Source of the DNA: Phlebopus portentosus
Lineage: Eukaryota > Basidiomycota > Agaricomycetes > Boletales > Boletinellaceae
Assembly: GCA_037892935.1 (NCBI GenBank)
Contig: JAYXKI010000014.1
Coordinates: 1-64,000 of the forward strand
Length of the DNA stretch: 64,000 nt
Reading direction: 5' to 3'
A program made the translations under genes and the position numbers. The notes under the pieces are model-generated. The model had not been told where the DNA came from. It ran no database searches and saw nothing but the letters and a program-made list of their open reading frames with translations. Shown piece after piece: positions 1 through 9,318 of this stretch. Each line of letters opens with the position of its first letter. The stretch's first letter is position 1.

Positions 1-98
1 CCTAACCCTAAGCCTAACCCTAAGCCTAACCCTAAGCCTAACCCTAAGCCTAACCCTAAGCCTAACCCTAACCCTAAGCCTAACCCTAAGCCTAAGCC
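1..98. repeat. Telomeric repeat array, C-rich strand
   Basis: The first 98 bases are a near-perfect array of the 12-nt unit CCTAACCCTAAG, in which the hexamers CCCTAA and GCCTAA alternate. On the other strand this reads as TTAGGG alternating with TTAGGC. One step (61-78) has two consecutive CCCTAA units, and the last two units are both GCCTAA type. The array stops abruptly at about 98 and gives way to AT-rich sequence, so position 1 is at or near a physical chromosome end. Confidence 0.95.
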
Positions 99-453
99 TG
101 ATATTACGTAATTGTGTTATGTAATATGCTTATGTAATTTTTTGTGGTTTGATTTGTCATATTACTTCCTGATTAAGTAATTATTCTATATTGTTTAAAT
201 ATATATATATATATATATATCTTTTCTTTTCTTTTCTGGGGTTACACTTTTTTTTTTAACAATATTAAATATATTTTAAGTTATATTTTACTCTATTTTA
301 TATATCTCTAGTTTTTATCTTATCTAAATTTTACTCTTTTAAGTATCACTCTAGTTCTTGTATTATACAATATAAATGTAATTAAATTTAAAACAATTTA
401 TATTTTACACACTATGTACAAATATACATTTCTATAATTTGCTACTTAATTAA
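99..453. other. AT-rich subtelomeric spacer with a (TA)n tract
   Basis: This stretch is strongly AT-rich and has no coding signal that I can see. It contains an alternating AT tract at about 198-220 and T-rich runs at 221-260. It reads as ordinary subtelomeric spacer. Confidence 0.7.
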
Positions 454-583
454 CACAGGGGGCAGAATTACGTTTCTGAGCTGCTTATAAATGAAACAGA
501 ATTGGAAAGCTCACCTCTGATTGGCTGGATTCCAGTTCCGGATCAAATATTTTAGGATCTGAAATAGGGTTTTGCCCCCTGTG
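454..583. mobile_element. 130-bp MITE, PIF/Harbinger-like
   Basis: The element begins CACAGGGGGCAGAA and ends TTTTGCCCCCTGTG, which form near-perfect terminal inverted repeats. It is flanked on both sides by the trinucleotide TAA (451-453 and 584-586), matching the TTA/TAA target-site duplication of PIF/Harbinger DNA transposons. There is no coding capacity in 130 bp, so this is a miniature non-autonomous element. The TIRs and TSD are seen directly. The superfamily assignment is an inference from TSD length and sequence. Confidence 0.8.
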
Positions 584-586
584 TAA

Positions 587-1014
587 GTTATTATATAAAG
601 TCAGACAGCCACCATTATACTCATGGAATTATTCTGCACAAAAAAGTATATAAACTGTCATATGTCACATTTGGTTATGTCACAAATAACAAGTCACTTA
701 GTCACTTTAGCTACTTGTCACACCTGATAACACTGATGTAGGAAAAATAGAATCTGCGGTCAGAATCTCTTGAGTCAGATAGTTGTAAAGGCTCCTCCAT
801 TTATTGCAATTACACATCTCTCTGTGCCAGATTCTCCTGATGTCATTAACAGATTGGTCTGCAGATATTTCTATCATATGCAAGTACTCCAGCAACACTT
901 TCTACATCATCTATGAACTCACATCACATCACGAGCTGTGGTTAAGATGACATTGTGCATATTTGGAATTCTGAATTGTGCATAGTTAGCAGCCAATGTT
1001 CCTTCCTGACCTAA
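587..1014. other. Non-coding subtelomeric stretch
   Basis: No recognisable gene. A 63-codon open frame on the minus strand (707-898) has no similarity that I recognise and no supporting context. Confidence 0.5.
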
Positions 1015-3606
1015 GGAAAGGCCATGCTATCTTTGAGTTCACCGAAGCAGCTTACACTCACCAGTATCTAAAGCTCAAATTTGGTCGAGGCTTTTCGTTC
1101 ACACCCTCTGGAGTCTCCTCAGTGGAAGTCAGAGGTCTGGGGTCGCCTATGATGGCCTCATAAGCTAGTCACTCCGTTTTCTTAGCATGGCTATCTGCTC
1201 TGGGAATTATCAAGAGCAGAGAGAACCGTCGGTGGCCTCGTTGAAGGCGTCGTCGTACCCAGTATGCTACTGAGGATTCATGGAGAGTAGAGCGGTTTGA
1301 AGACGACCCTCTCGAATGTGTGCATCTCAATGTCTCATTTGTTAGTGCAATTTTGGCCGCGACTGCTGGCAGTTTGACTACAGACACGGTGCCAAGCCAC
1401 TGCAGATGTTCTGCGTGCCCTTGTTGCAAGCAGATATGAGGCAGTCACGACAGAGAGAAATTATGATCGGATGAGGCTTACAGGAGCACGCGTCTGATCC
1501 ACGAGGTGAAGATAGCTGGAAGCAGAAAGATCGGAGCGTATATCTTTTCACTGTTGTCGCGACGCTTGGAGCTACCACTCAGGTAAGATGCTCTATTCTG
1601 TCGACCTGCCTCCCACAGTCTTGAATCATCTCGCAGCAAGGAGTGATGAGCACAAACTTTCTGGTGGTTGTCGTCATAGACTTTATTCGTGAAACGTATT
1701 CGAGGACCTACAAACTGATCCCGATGCTGTGCATCCGATCCTTCAAGTCGATTTGACTCGCTTCTTATACTCTTTCCGAAAACAGGCAGGCATATTATAC
1801 TCCTCTTGATCTTTGAAGAGTCTCTCTGATGGCACCATTATAGCTCACAAAGGAACTACTTATTTCTGTTCTTCCGCTCCTCCTGCGCCATCTCGGTTCT
1901 TCCAATTACGTCACTTATACATACGCCGCGACAACTATCGAATGGATCCTCGTCATCAAGCGCAACTCCCCAAGTGCTGTAAGACACGTTGCTCGCCGAT
2001 GCCGCATCTCGACTCGGCGTCATTCTAGGTTCATTCAAGAAGACATTCGCGAGGCTGCACTTCAAATTCTAAATGCTATACTTTCTAGAGTCGAGTCAGA
2101 TTGGTCGCTGGAGAAGACCGCGGAAAATGACTACTTGCTGAAATGTGCGTGTGCAACTTTTGTCCTCCGGCTCTATCTGAATTACTCCGTGTAGGTATCA
2201 TGCGTGCCATACTCACTGCTCGTACGATGCTCGTCGCACTTATCAAAATCTTCTGCGATGTTTGATTGGCATTCTTGGAGCAATCACGAAGAGTCCGAGC
2301 AATCGAAATTTTGAAAGCATATCTACTCTAATAACCTTCGTAGGCACGGAGATTCCGCGAAAATCGTACTAGACCTGTGTGTAGGTTTATCGTCGCAACG
2401 TCTCCAGGGTCGCTTTTGACCTTCGAGAAAACTCTTTTCGGACTGTTCACAATTATCTTACACTTACAACAGGATATCGATCGTTAGCCATCAGCACCCC
2501 TGCGTATTTCCTGACCACATACTGACTGCTCGGTAGAATTCACTCTTCATGTGCTCCGAATTATCTTGCAGATGCTGGAACTACATCGCGGAGGAATTCC
2601 TGCCGATCACCGGTCGCTTTTGCCATTCCTTCTGCAACCGTCAAGCTGGGCGCAGAAAGGAAGTATTCCTGGACTCGTTCGACTCTTAAAAGCTTTCTTG
2701 CGTACAGAAGCCACATAACTAGCAAGCACGGGACAATTCACAAGCATTCTAGCCGTTGTGCAGCAGAAACTAATCCCGTCGAGAATCAATAATACCTGGG
2801 GCTTTGAGCTGCTTCAAGCGATAGTCGACATACTCCTCCGCCAGCACTTGACCAGTACATGAAGAAAATCGTAACCATGCTTCTGACTCGGCTGCAAACT
2901 GCTCGTATGGACAACTACGTATATCAGTTGATCTATTTCTTCTTGATTACGATGACTATAGACGTGGAAGGACTGACGCCGGATTTCCTTATCCGTGCAA
3001 TAGAAGGGTGCAGCCTCAGTAAGTGTTGTACGGCAATAGCTGCCTCGTTTCTTTCTGACCTGACCACTTCAGGTTATGGTCGCAATTGCTGGGGAACGAC
3101 ATCGTGCCGCAGGTGCACAGGATTCTTCCCAAAGACAGAAAAGTCGTCATCATTGGCATGTCGAAAATGCTAATAAGCAGCCCCATTACGCTCTCTGAAC
3201 CAGCTGTTACGCATTGGTGAACTTTCTCGTCAATCTGTTAATAAAAATCCTCAGGCCGACTGCATTTGCTGAACTCGCGAAGCTCTTCAGTGAATCCAAG
3301 CATCTACAAAGTGCACAGACGACTGCGGCGGAAGATCGCGATGAGGTTCTGCGAACGATTGACTTCGAGGAGCAAGGTGCAGGATACCAAGCCGCTTACT
3401 CGAAACTTGCTGCGAGCGAGGGTCTCCCCGCAGACCCGGTTAGTGAAGTAAGCAATTCTAGGGTATTTGTGGGAGAATCGCTCGTGTCGACCGTGAACAG
3501 AGAGCCACGCATCCGTTCGCTTGTCCAAGCGCAAGTCGTGGTGCGGGGGACACAGCAGTCGATGCTTTCGTTACAGAATCTCTCCGCGTCAGGTTATAGG
3601 ATCTGA
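1015..3606 (+). pseudogene. CSE1: CSE1/exportin-2 (CAS) pseudogene
   Basis: Translating all three plus frames gives consecutive blocks in the order expected of the nuclear export receptor Cse1, which recycles importin-alpha. Examples are LVEGVVVPS (about 1236), FEDDPLE (about 1297), QATADVLRALVAS (about 1395), YLFTVVATLGATTQ (about 1540), NYVTYTYAATTIE (about 1900), RSLLPFLLQPSSW (about 2610), SIPGLVRLLKAFLA (about 2665), NYVYQLIYFFL (about 2910), DVEGLTPDFLI (about 2960) and GYQAAYSKLAASE (about 3390). The reading frame changes repeatedly and in-frame stops interrupt several blocks, even allowing for short introns such as the one after TTQ. The N-terminal third is missing. I infer a decayed duplicate of the real gene, with the intact copy presumably elsewhere. 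The family call is from memory of the conserved blocks, so exact boundaries are approximate. Confidence 0.82.
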
Positions 3607-4651
3607 AACCAGTTTGTACCGATCCACTTGTTATGTCTTGTCACATGTCGACTTAGATTAGCATTCTGACCTTGCACATCCCTTTGAGATGTGCAGAACG
3701 GTGAGAGAAGACAATTCAATTTGACTTTTCTTTCTCTACTTGGTCGACTCTACACACAGATTATGCAACACATGTCCAGATCTTCCGGACAAAAGATGCG
3801 TTGCAGTGGCATAAAATTGATTCGAAGCACATATACAAAGTACAGGGAAAGGAAGAAAGACAAGCCATTGCACGTTTTTCTCCTTTGAACTGAAGAATGT
3901 TATCTCGGAAGGCTCTGATAGAGCCTTGTCAGAAAACCATAGGACGAAGTCAAGTATGAACTCTCGCCGCTTCCGTCTTCTGAGCCTCGCGTCCTAAGCG
4001 TATCTCCTTGTCTCCGTTGCGCGTTTGGATAGGAATGTTTTCAACATCAACGCTGATAGACCATCATAATCCGTCTTAGGTGAATGACGGCACAACAACA
4101 TTCCGCAATCCGAGCATGTCGACACCCGCTCTTCTAATTCGCGTGCTTCCTTCTCGCCTTGACCCTTCACGCGATCTCCACCGAGGTCGAAGGAGGCTGT
4201 AATTGTGTTGCTCCTACTGCACCGTCCACGTGTGTCGAGAACGTTAATAGGGACGGCCATGGACGACCCGGAATCCGAGGAGGAGGAAAGAAGGGAGGAA
4301 AGAAGCTCGTCGACGGCGCGCTCATTTGAATATTAGCGGGCAGAGGTAGTTGTATGGAAATAGAAGTTAATGCTGAAGAGATGTCCGTTGTCGACGCCAA
4401 ATGGACACTTGCCGCAGTTCCAAGTGAACGTACAACGGTAGGCTGCACGCGTCGTTGCCCGCGATCACGACCACGAATTTTGGGCGCGCCGGGCGACGAG
4501 CTGGGTGATTAGTTCACCTGATCGCGAGGATCCCGCACGACCGGATCCATGCTGCTGTTGCGCAGATGGAGGCGTTAAGGGAGGCACGGCTCGTCCCATT
4601 GCATGTCCGTTTACCAGCGACAGACAGCGTCGGCTGAGCGGCAGAATGCAA
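3607..4651. other. Spacer between the two pseudogenes
   Basis: No gene that I can support. Several open frames of 60-95 codons overlap on both strands here, but none shows family similarity or gene-like structure. The part just downstream of the HIR1 fragment (about 4450-4640) could be more eroded HIR1 sequence, but I could not confirm it. Confidence 0.4.
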
Positions 4652-5690
4652 TTAGCTATTTGGAGTAGGGAGGGAATAGGGAGAAGCCAAATTTGCTGAG
4701 ATACTGGCGCTGAGCCTCAAGTTCTTCCTGGTCAAATGCAAGTGCACCCAAGGTGCTATCGCTTGATACTGCATACAATACCAGACCGTCTGCGGACCAG
4801 CTAAGGCCCATAATCTGTCTTCAAAGACCTCCCTTGCAATGGTGATCGGTCGCGCGTCCATGTATTGCGAGAGATGACGGCCGCGGTGAATTCGTATCCA
4901 TTGTTGTTTGTTGCGTTCGACGCTATTATGTGCGCACCATCGGGGGACCGCTGAAGCGAATCCTATGAGCAGACAATTGAGAATATGACGAATGCAGACG
5001 CACCTCAGCCGACGGAAGAACGTACTGCCCGGCGAGTGCTCAAAAAGTTTTGTGACTGTCGCCTCCAGACCCCAGTCAGTAGTACTCCATATGCACACAG
5101 CGCGGTCGTCAGACTGAGTAGAGAGGTCCCAGACCCTTTTTATGCATGTCGAGTTTGGTGGGCCGTTACAGGGTGTAACCGCACCAGATCATGACCTGGG
5201 AATCAAGACCAGTCGAGGCAAGGAAACGGTCCTCTGGAGCCCAAGCGAGATCTGTTACATCTAATAAATCGATAAATGCAATGGAACATGATTGCAATTC
5301 ATACCGCTTTCATGACCTGGGAGACGGTTGAAAGGCTTGCATCCCTCAACGTCGACTTCGTCCGAGCCCCAAACTGTCCAGAATATGTTCTGGCGGAGCT
5401 CATGAGCACGGAATTCCTTCTGGTGTGAAAAGGCAAGGAAAAAAAGCCCTACGTACGGTTTGAGATCCCAGATCATGATAATCTTGTCGTCGCTACCACT
5501 TTGCAAGCCAGCGCCCTGAGTGTGCCCAACGGACAGTAAGGACGGGGGCCAGTGTGCATGGTGAGCGTGCAGAGCGACTTGGGCGGTCTGTTAGCTGCGT
5601 CGGCTGCGTCGTTGAGTAATAGGTTTCGTGCTCCATACGCGGATTTTTGCATCGACTTTCCCATGGATATGGTAGATGGTGGTGGTTAGA
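4652..5690 (-). pseudogene. HIR1: HIR1/HIRA histone chaperone fragment (WD40 part), frameshifted
   Basis: On the minus strand the N-terminal WD40 propeller of the HIR/HIRA H3-H4 chaperone can be followed in pieces: DAKIRVWSTKPI (about 5650), LCTLTMHTGP (about 5560), VRWAHSGRWLA (about 5530), GSDDKIIMIWDL (about 5490), EHSPGSTFFRRL (about 5020), RPITIAREVFED (about 4850) and QRQYLSKFGFSLFPPY (about 4690). Neighbouring blocks lie in different frames. For example, the HTGP, RWLA and GSDDK blocks need two single-base shifts within about 60 bp. The sequence ends soon after the propeller, so the C-terminal Hira domain is absent. This is a truncated, frameshifted duplicate. Homopolymer sequencing errors could explain one shift but not all of them. 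Confidence 0.82.
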
Positions 5691-6031
5691 GAAAGACTTT
5701 ACTTGTAATCTCTATTGTTTACCAATTATTGATATTTCAAATACAATTTTGCATTTAGCCAAGGAACAAACATCGAATATATCATGTGTCTAATGCATTA
5801 TTACAGTAGATTTCAAATATCGATTGTCATCTAGCTATGAATTTGTTCTGGTTTTAGATAACAGTTTGCCCACTGTGGGACGATTCCGGTAAGGAATCGT
5901 AATAGTATAAATTAACAAACAACACAATGAAGAGTTTATTCGAACAGGAAGCAGTAGATTATAGAGATACAAAAAAGCACGGAATAGGTGATAAAGGATC
6001 AATGGCACAACACAATAAAGAGTCCATAAAG
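5691..6031. other. Intergenic, nothing recognised
   Basis: AT-rich spacer downstream of the kinesin gene and upstream of the HIR1 remnant. I see no coding or structural signal. Confidence 0.5.
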
Positions 6032-9000
6032 TTAGGGGACCACGTTTTCTTTGTCCTGCAAAGCTTCTCGTGGTGATACGCTTATCTTCATCTGATCTAA
6101 TTCCGGCAATATCATAGCGCCGGTCGACCTCAGGCAGTCATCAAATTTCCTCGAATCGTTAACGACAAGTCCGTGCTGGATGCTCGCATCACTGAACAAA
6201 TCAAATTCCGCAGGCTCCGAGAAATCGGGCTCATCGGTATCAAACAGGTTCGGATTATCTTGCATACTTCGAGCAAGCTCTACTTTCTCAGAACTTGTAG
6301 GAGTTTTTGGAAAAGGACTTGAATGGGATAAGACATTTTCAGATACCGCGGTTAGTCCAGAGCTGGGATGGCGTCGTGATGTAAGAGCCTTGGAACCGAA
6401 GGGTAGTGTCGGTTTGCGAAGACGAGAAGGTATGACTGGAGCCGACGCGAGTCCAAGTGAGTCGAAGCGGCTAACGAACGCCGCAAGAGCTCGGCGTTCC
6501 TCTTCAAGCTTGAGGCGGATCTACAGACACTCAGAACTTTGATTTGCCATGCGGGAACAAAAAGCACTTGCCGATTTCTCCTTCTCCAGTTGACGAACGA
6601 GCTGATCTGCCCAAGCCACCTTCACCTCGCGAACCTTTCGTTCCTCTTCCAAGCGTGCATGCCATTCTGCCTCAACGTTCTCCTTTACTGCGCGTAAAGG
6701 TTCTCCGAGATTTTCTTCATATCCGCGCACGACAAACTCAAGTTCGCGGATCGTTTTCATTTGCTCAATGATGAGCTTGTCCTTCTCGTTTTCTGGAGCG
6801 TCAGCGGGAAGCCCTGGCCGGGCCAGGAGTGCCGCTTCAAGTGACAGGATCTGTGTGGCCTGGGACTCGATTTTTCTACGAGCGGATAGAAGCTCTTGCT
6901 GAAGCTAAGGGCCAGATCTTTAGACCAGCCGTATGCTATACAGGCGAAAAGACTCACTTGATATGGCTCCAGGTCAAAGTTTGGCTTGGACGGACTAGAA
7001 GGACGTGATTGATCACCCTTCATCTCATCAACACTTTGGCTCGTAAGAATAAGGCGCGTCAGCTGCTGAATACGAGAGTTAAGGTCATGCATCGCACGAC
7101 TCTCATCCAATTGCTGAAGTAGAGGCATGAGTATATATCGTAGGTATCAGAAATACTGATAATCATCACCTCCTTTGCACTGAGCCGTCGGCTTTGAGTC
7201 GGAACTACAGTCTCCCGTTCGGCAAGCCTCTGCTTGAGATCTTCTATCTCTTTCCTATATCGCTCCAGCAATGCGTCGGTGTCAACGACCTCCTTCTTCT
7301 TGGCATTCAGCTGGAACGAAAAGCAATGAGGAAACGTGCTTCTTCGGATGAAAGGAATAAAGTAGCGAACCTGAACGCGCTTTACACGTTGAGCAAACAA
7401 TAGGCTGCTAGTTGTTTCTGCGAGAGCACTAGGGACTGGATTTATTGTACAAATGACGGAAATACGTGCATTGCCTGAGAGAGAAGGCTGGAGCATTCTT
7501 GTAAGCTTCGAATTTCGAAAAGGAACGTGATCACTGTAAGTAAAATTAAGAGTCTGAAGCTGATTGTGCCAAATGAATAAAACTCACTTCTTTCCCTTTG
7601 CTGAATTCTCCGCAAGTGTTCCGATGACAGACCCTAGTGTCAGAAGGCTATAGACGAGACAAAAGTGATTACTAAAAAGGTGGCTTTGACTTGAGCGATG
7701 ATCGAACCTTGTATTGATGTAGCGCCCTTCTCTAGTCCGGTCTTTGTCCGATGATGCCTTCTCAGATCCAGCCAAGTCGATGAGGCTCTATATTGAAACC
7801 ATAAGCGTAAAGTTCCTAACAGGCTATAATGAAAGACACTTACGAGGACACTCATTTGCACACTTCGCCCGTTCTTGTTCTGCAGCCGTGCTCCGCCAGG
7901 CATATGTGGCGCGAAAGGCGTAGCTCTGCCGTCGTCGCTTGGATCTTGGGAGCCCCGTTCACGACTCTCAATCACCAAACGAAATACTGAATGACTACGA
8001 GAGCTCCTCTCGTTCCAATCTGTGCTTGCCGTTCGGCGATTCGCATAGCCTCGTTCTACGACGTCATGTACCCCTTTCAAGCTCGTGACAACTTCTTCGC
8101 GGAGCGGAGATAGTACGACGGTCTCTCCGATGCCTTGAATCTGTACTGTGTTCGCTGCAAGACGGGCTGACGGAGGCGCAAGTAGGTCAAAAATGGATTC
8201 GTTGTAAATCTCGAGGTATGAGCAACGCAGAAGGTACTCGCGGGACGGGGTTCGACGAATATGCCCAAATACGTCCTTCATCGCGCGGGGAATGATACCC
8301 GGTTGTTCTTCCGAACCGGAAAGCGTGAATGTCTTCCCACTCGCAGTCTGACCATACGCGAATACAACTGCATTGAAGCCATTCATCGCGGCTTCAACAT
8401 GACCACGGGCAGTTGCATTGTAAACTACTTTGTTATCCGAGCCAGCCAGCACCTCGTCGTAGTGGTATTGCGGAAGCGGAGCTCCTGTTGACTTGTGGTA
8501 TTGTGGGAGAAGCTTGAGAGAGCTTTCAGCAGACGCAACAGCCCATGCTTGCGTTTCATCAGTTGGACGAACTCTGGAATTCAGTTAAGCCATGACATAA
8601 TGAATTATTGGAGACGGTCGACGCTACCTTATAGATACGTGCACCTTGTCCTCGCGGCCATACTGCAAGGAGCGTAATTCACGCTCATCCAACTCGAAGC
8701 TAAGGTCGACATCGACGTTCTCAGCGTCCACGAGAGCCTGCTCGGGATCTACGCGGCTGACGTCCATCTCACTCTCCACAAAAATATCGTCGCAGCGACT
8801 CTGGCTACGGACCGGAGTACGCGGGGTACATGGGCTGCCCGGAGGCAAGGGTGTCGAAGATCTGGAACGTGATGGCGTTCGGGGCGATTCCAACACTGAT
8901 GTGGAGCTGGACTTCGTCATCCTGCGCGTCTTCGCCTCCACAGACAGCGGCGCTTTGTATTTCTTGACCCCAGGCCCGACTGCGAGAGAGGAGTTGGCCT

Positions 9001-9112
9001 CATTCGAGGACTGACGGAATGTCAATGATTTGAGAGATGTATTGCTGCCTACGCGGCTAAGATGTTTGTTCTGCACATTCTGCAGTCGAGCCTTTGGATC
9101 ACGAGCAGCCAT
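6032..9112 (-). CDS. Kinesin motor protein, kinesin-7 (CENP-E/Kip2-like)
   Basis: The start is the ATG at 9112. The first ~150 residues are Ser/Pro-rich and basic. The motor follows: VHVSIRVRPTDE after an intron at 8574-8627, the P-loop AYGQTASGKT, NERSSRSHS (switch I), then DLAGSE (switch II) after the intron at 7788-7843, and the C-terminal motor helix NDHVPFRNSKLTRMLQPSLSG. Other introns are 7648-7707, 7534-7587, 7311-7370, 7114-7169 and 6899-6957, all 54-60 bp and all keeping frame. A neck and coiled coil (LLERYRKEIEDLKQRLAERE onward) and a Ser/Pro-rich tail ending ALQDKENVVP follow. Kinesins are microtubule ATPase motors. The GIIPRA.KDVF and REYLLRCSYLEIYNE spacing resembles kinesin-7, which carries microtubule-tip or kinetochore cargo. 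The last intron is ambiguous: the best in-phase choice is 6521-6598, giving about 867 residues. Confidence 0.92.
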
Positions 9113-9318
9113 AGTATATACAAGTTATATACAATGCAGGGCGCTGGGCCGCGAAGAGCCACCGCAGTCGCGCCTGTTGGAGATGAATCAATGTCGAGTA
9201 AGAGTCGTTACGCGCTTTCAACCATCACGGGACTGGGGGGGACACATCCAAGGATCAAAACTCACCTTTTCCTGGATGTGTGCAACAGTCAGTCTCCGAT
9301 TTTAGGGGGCAAAATGCA
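9113..9318. promoter_or_regulatory. Short divergent intergenic region
   Basis: Only about 200 bp separate the ATG of the kinesin gene (minus strand) from the first in-frame ATG of the large plus-strand gene. Any promoter elements for both must lie here or within the genes. TATA-like ATATA sequences occur at about 9113-9135 but none is convincing. A short upstream plus-strand exon starting near 9192 cannot be excluded. Confidence 0.4.

Noticed and set aside
3994..4448. A possible small gene between the CSE1 and HIR1 remnants
   Set aside because: Two overlapping minus-strand frames of 88 and 93 codons have no recognisable similarity, splice structure or signal.
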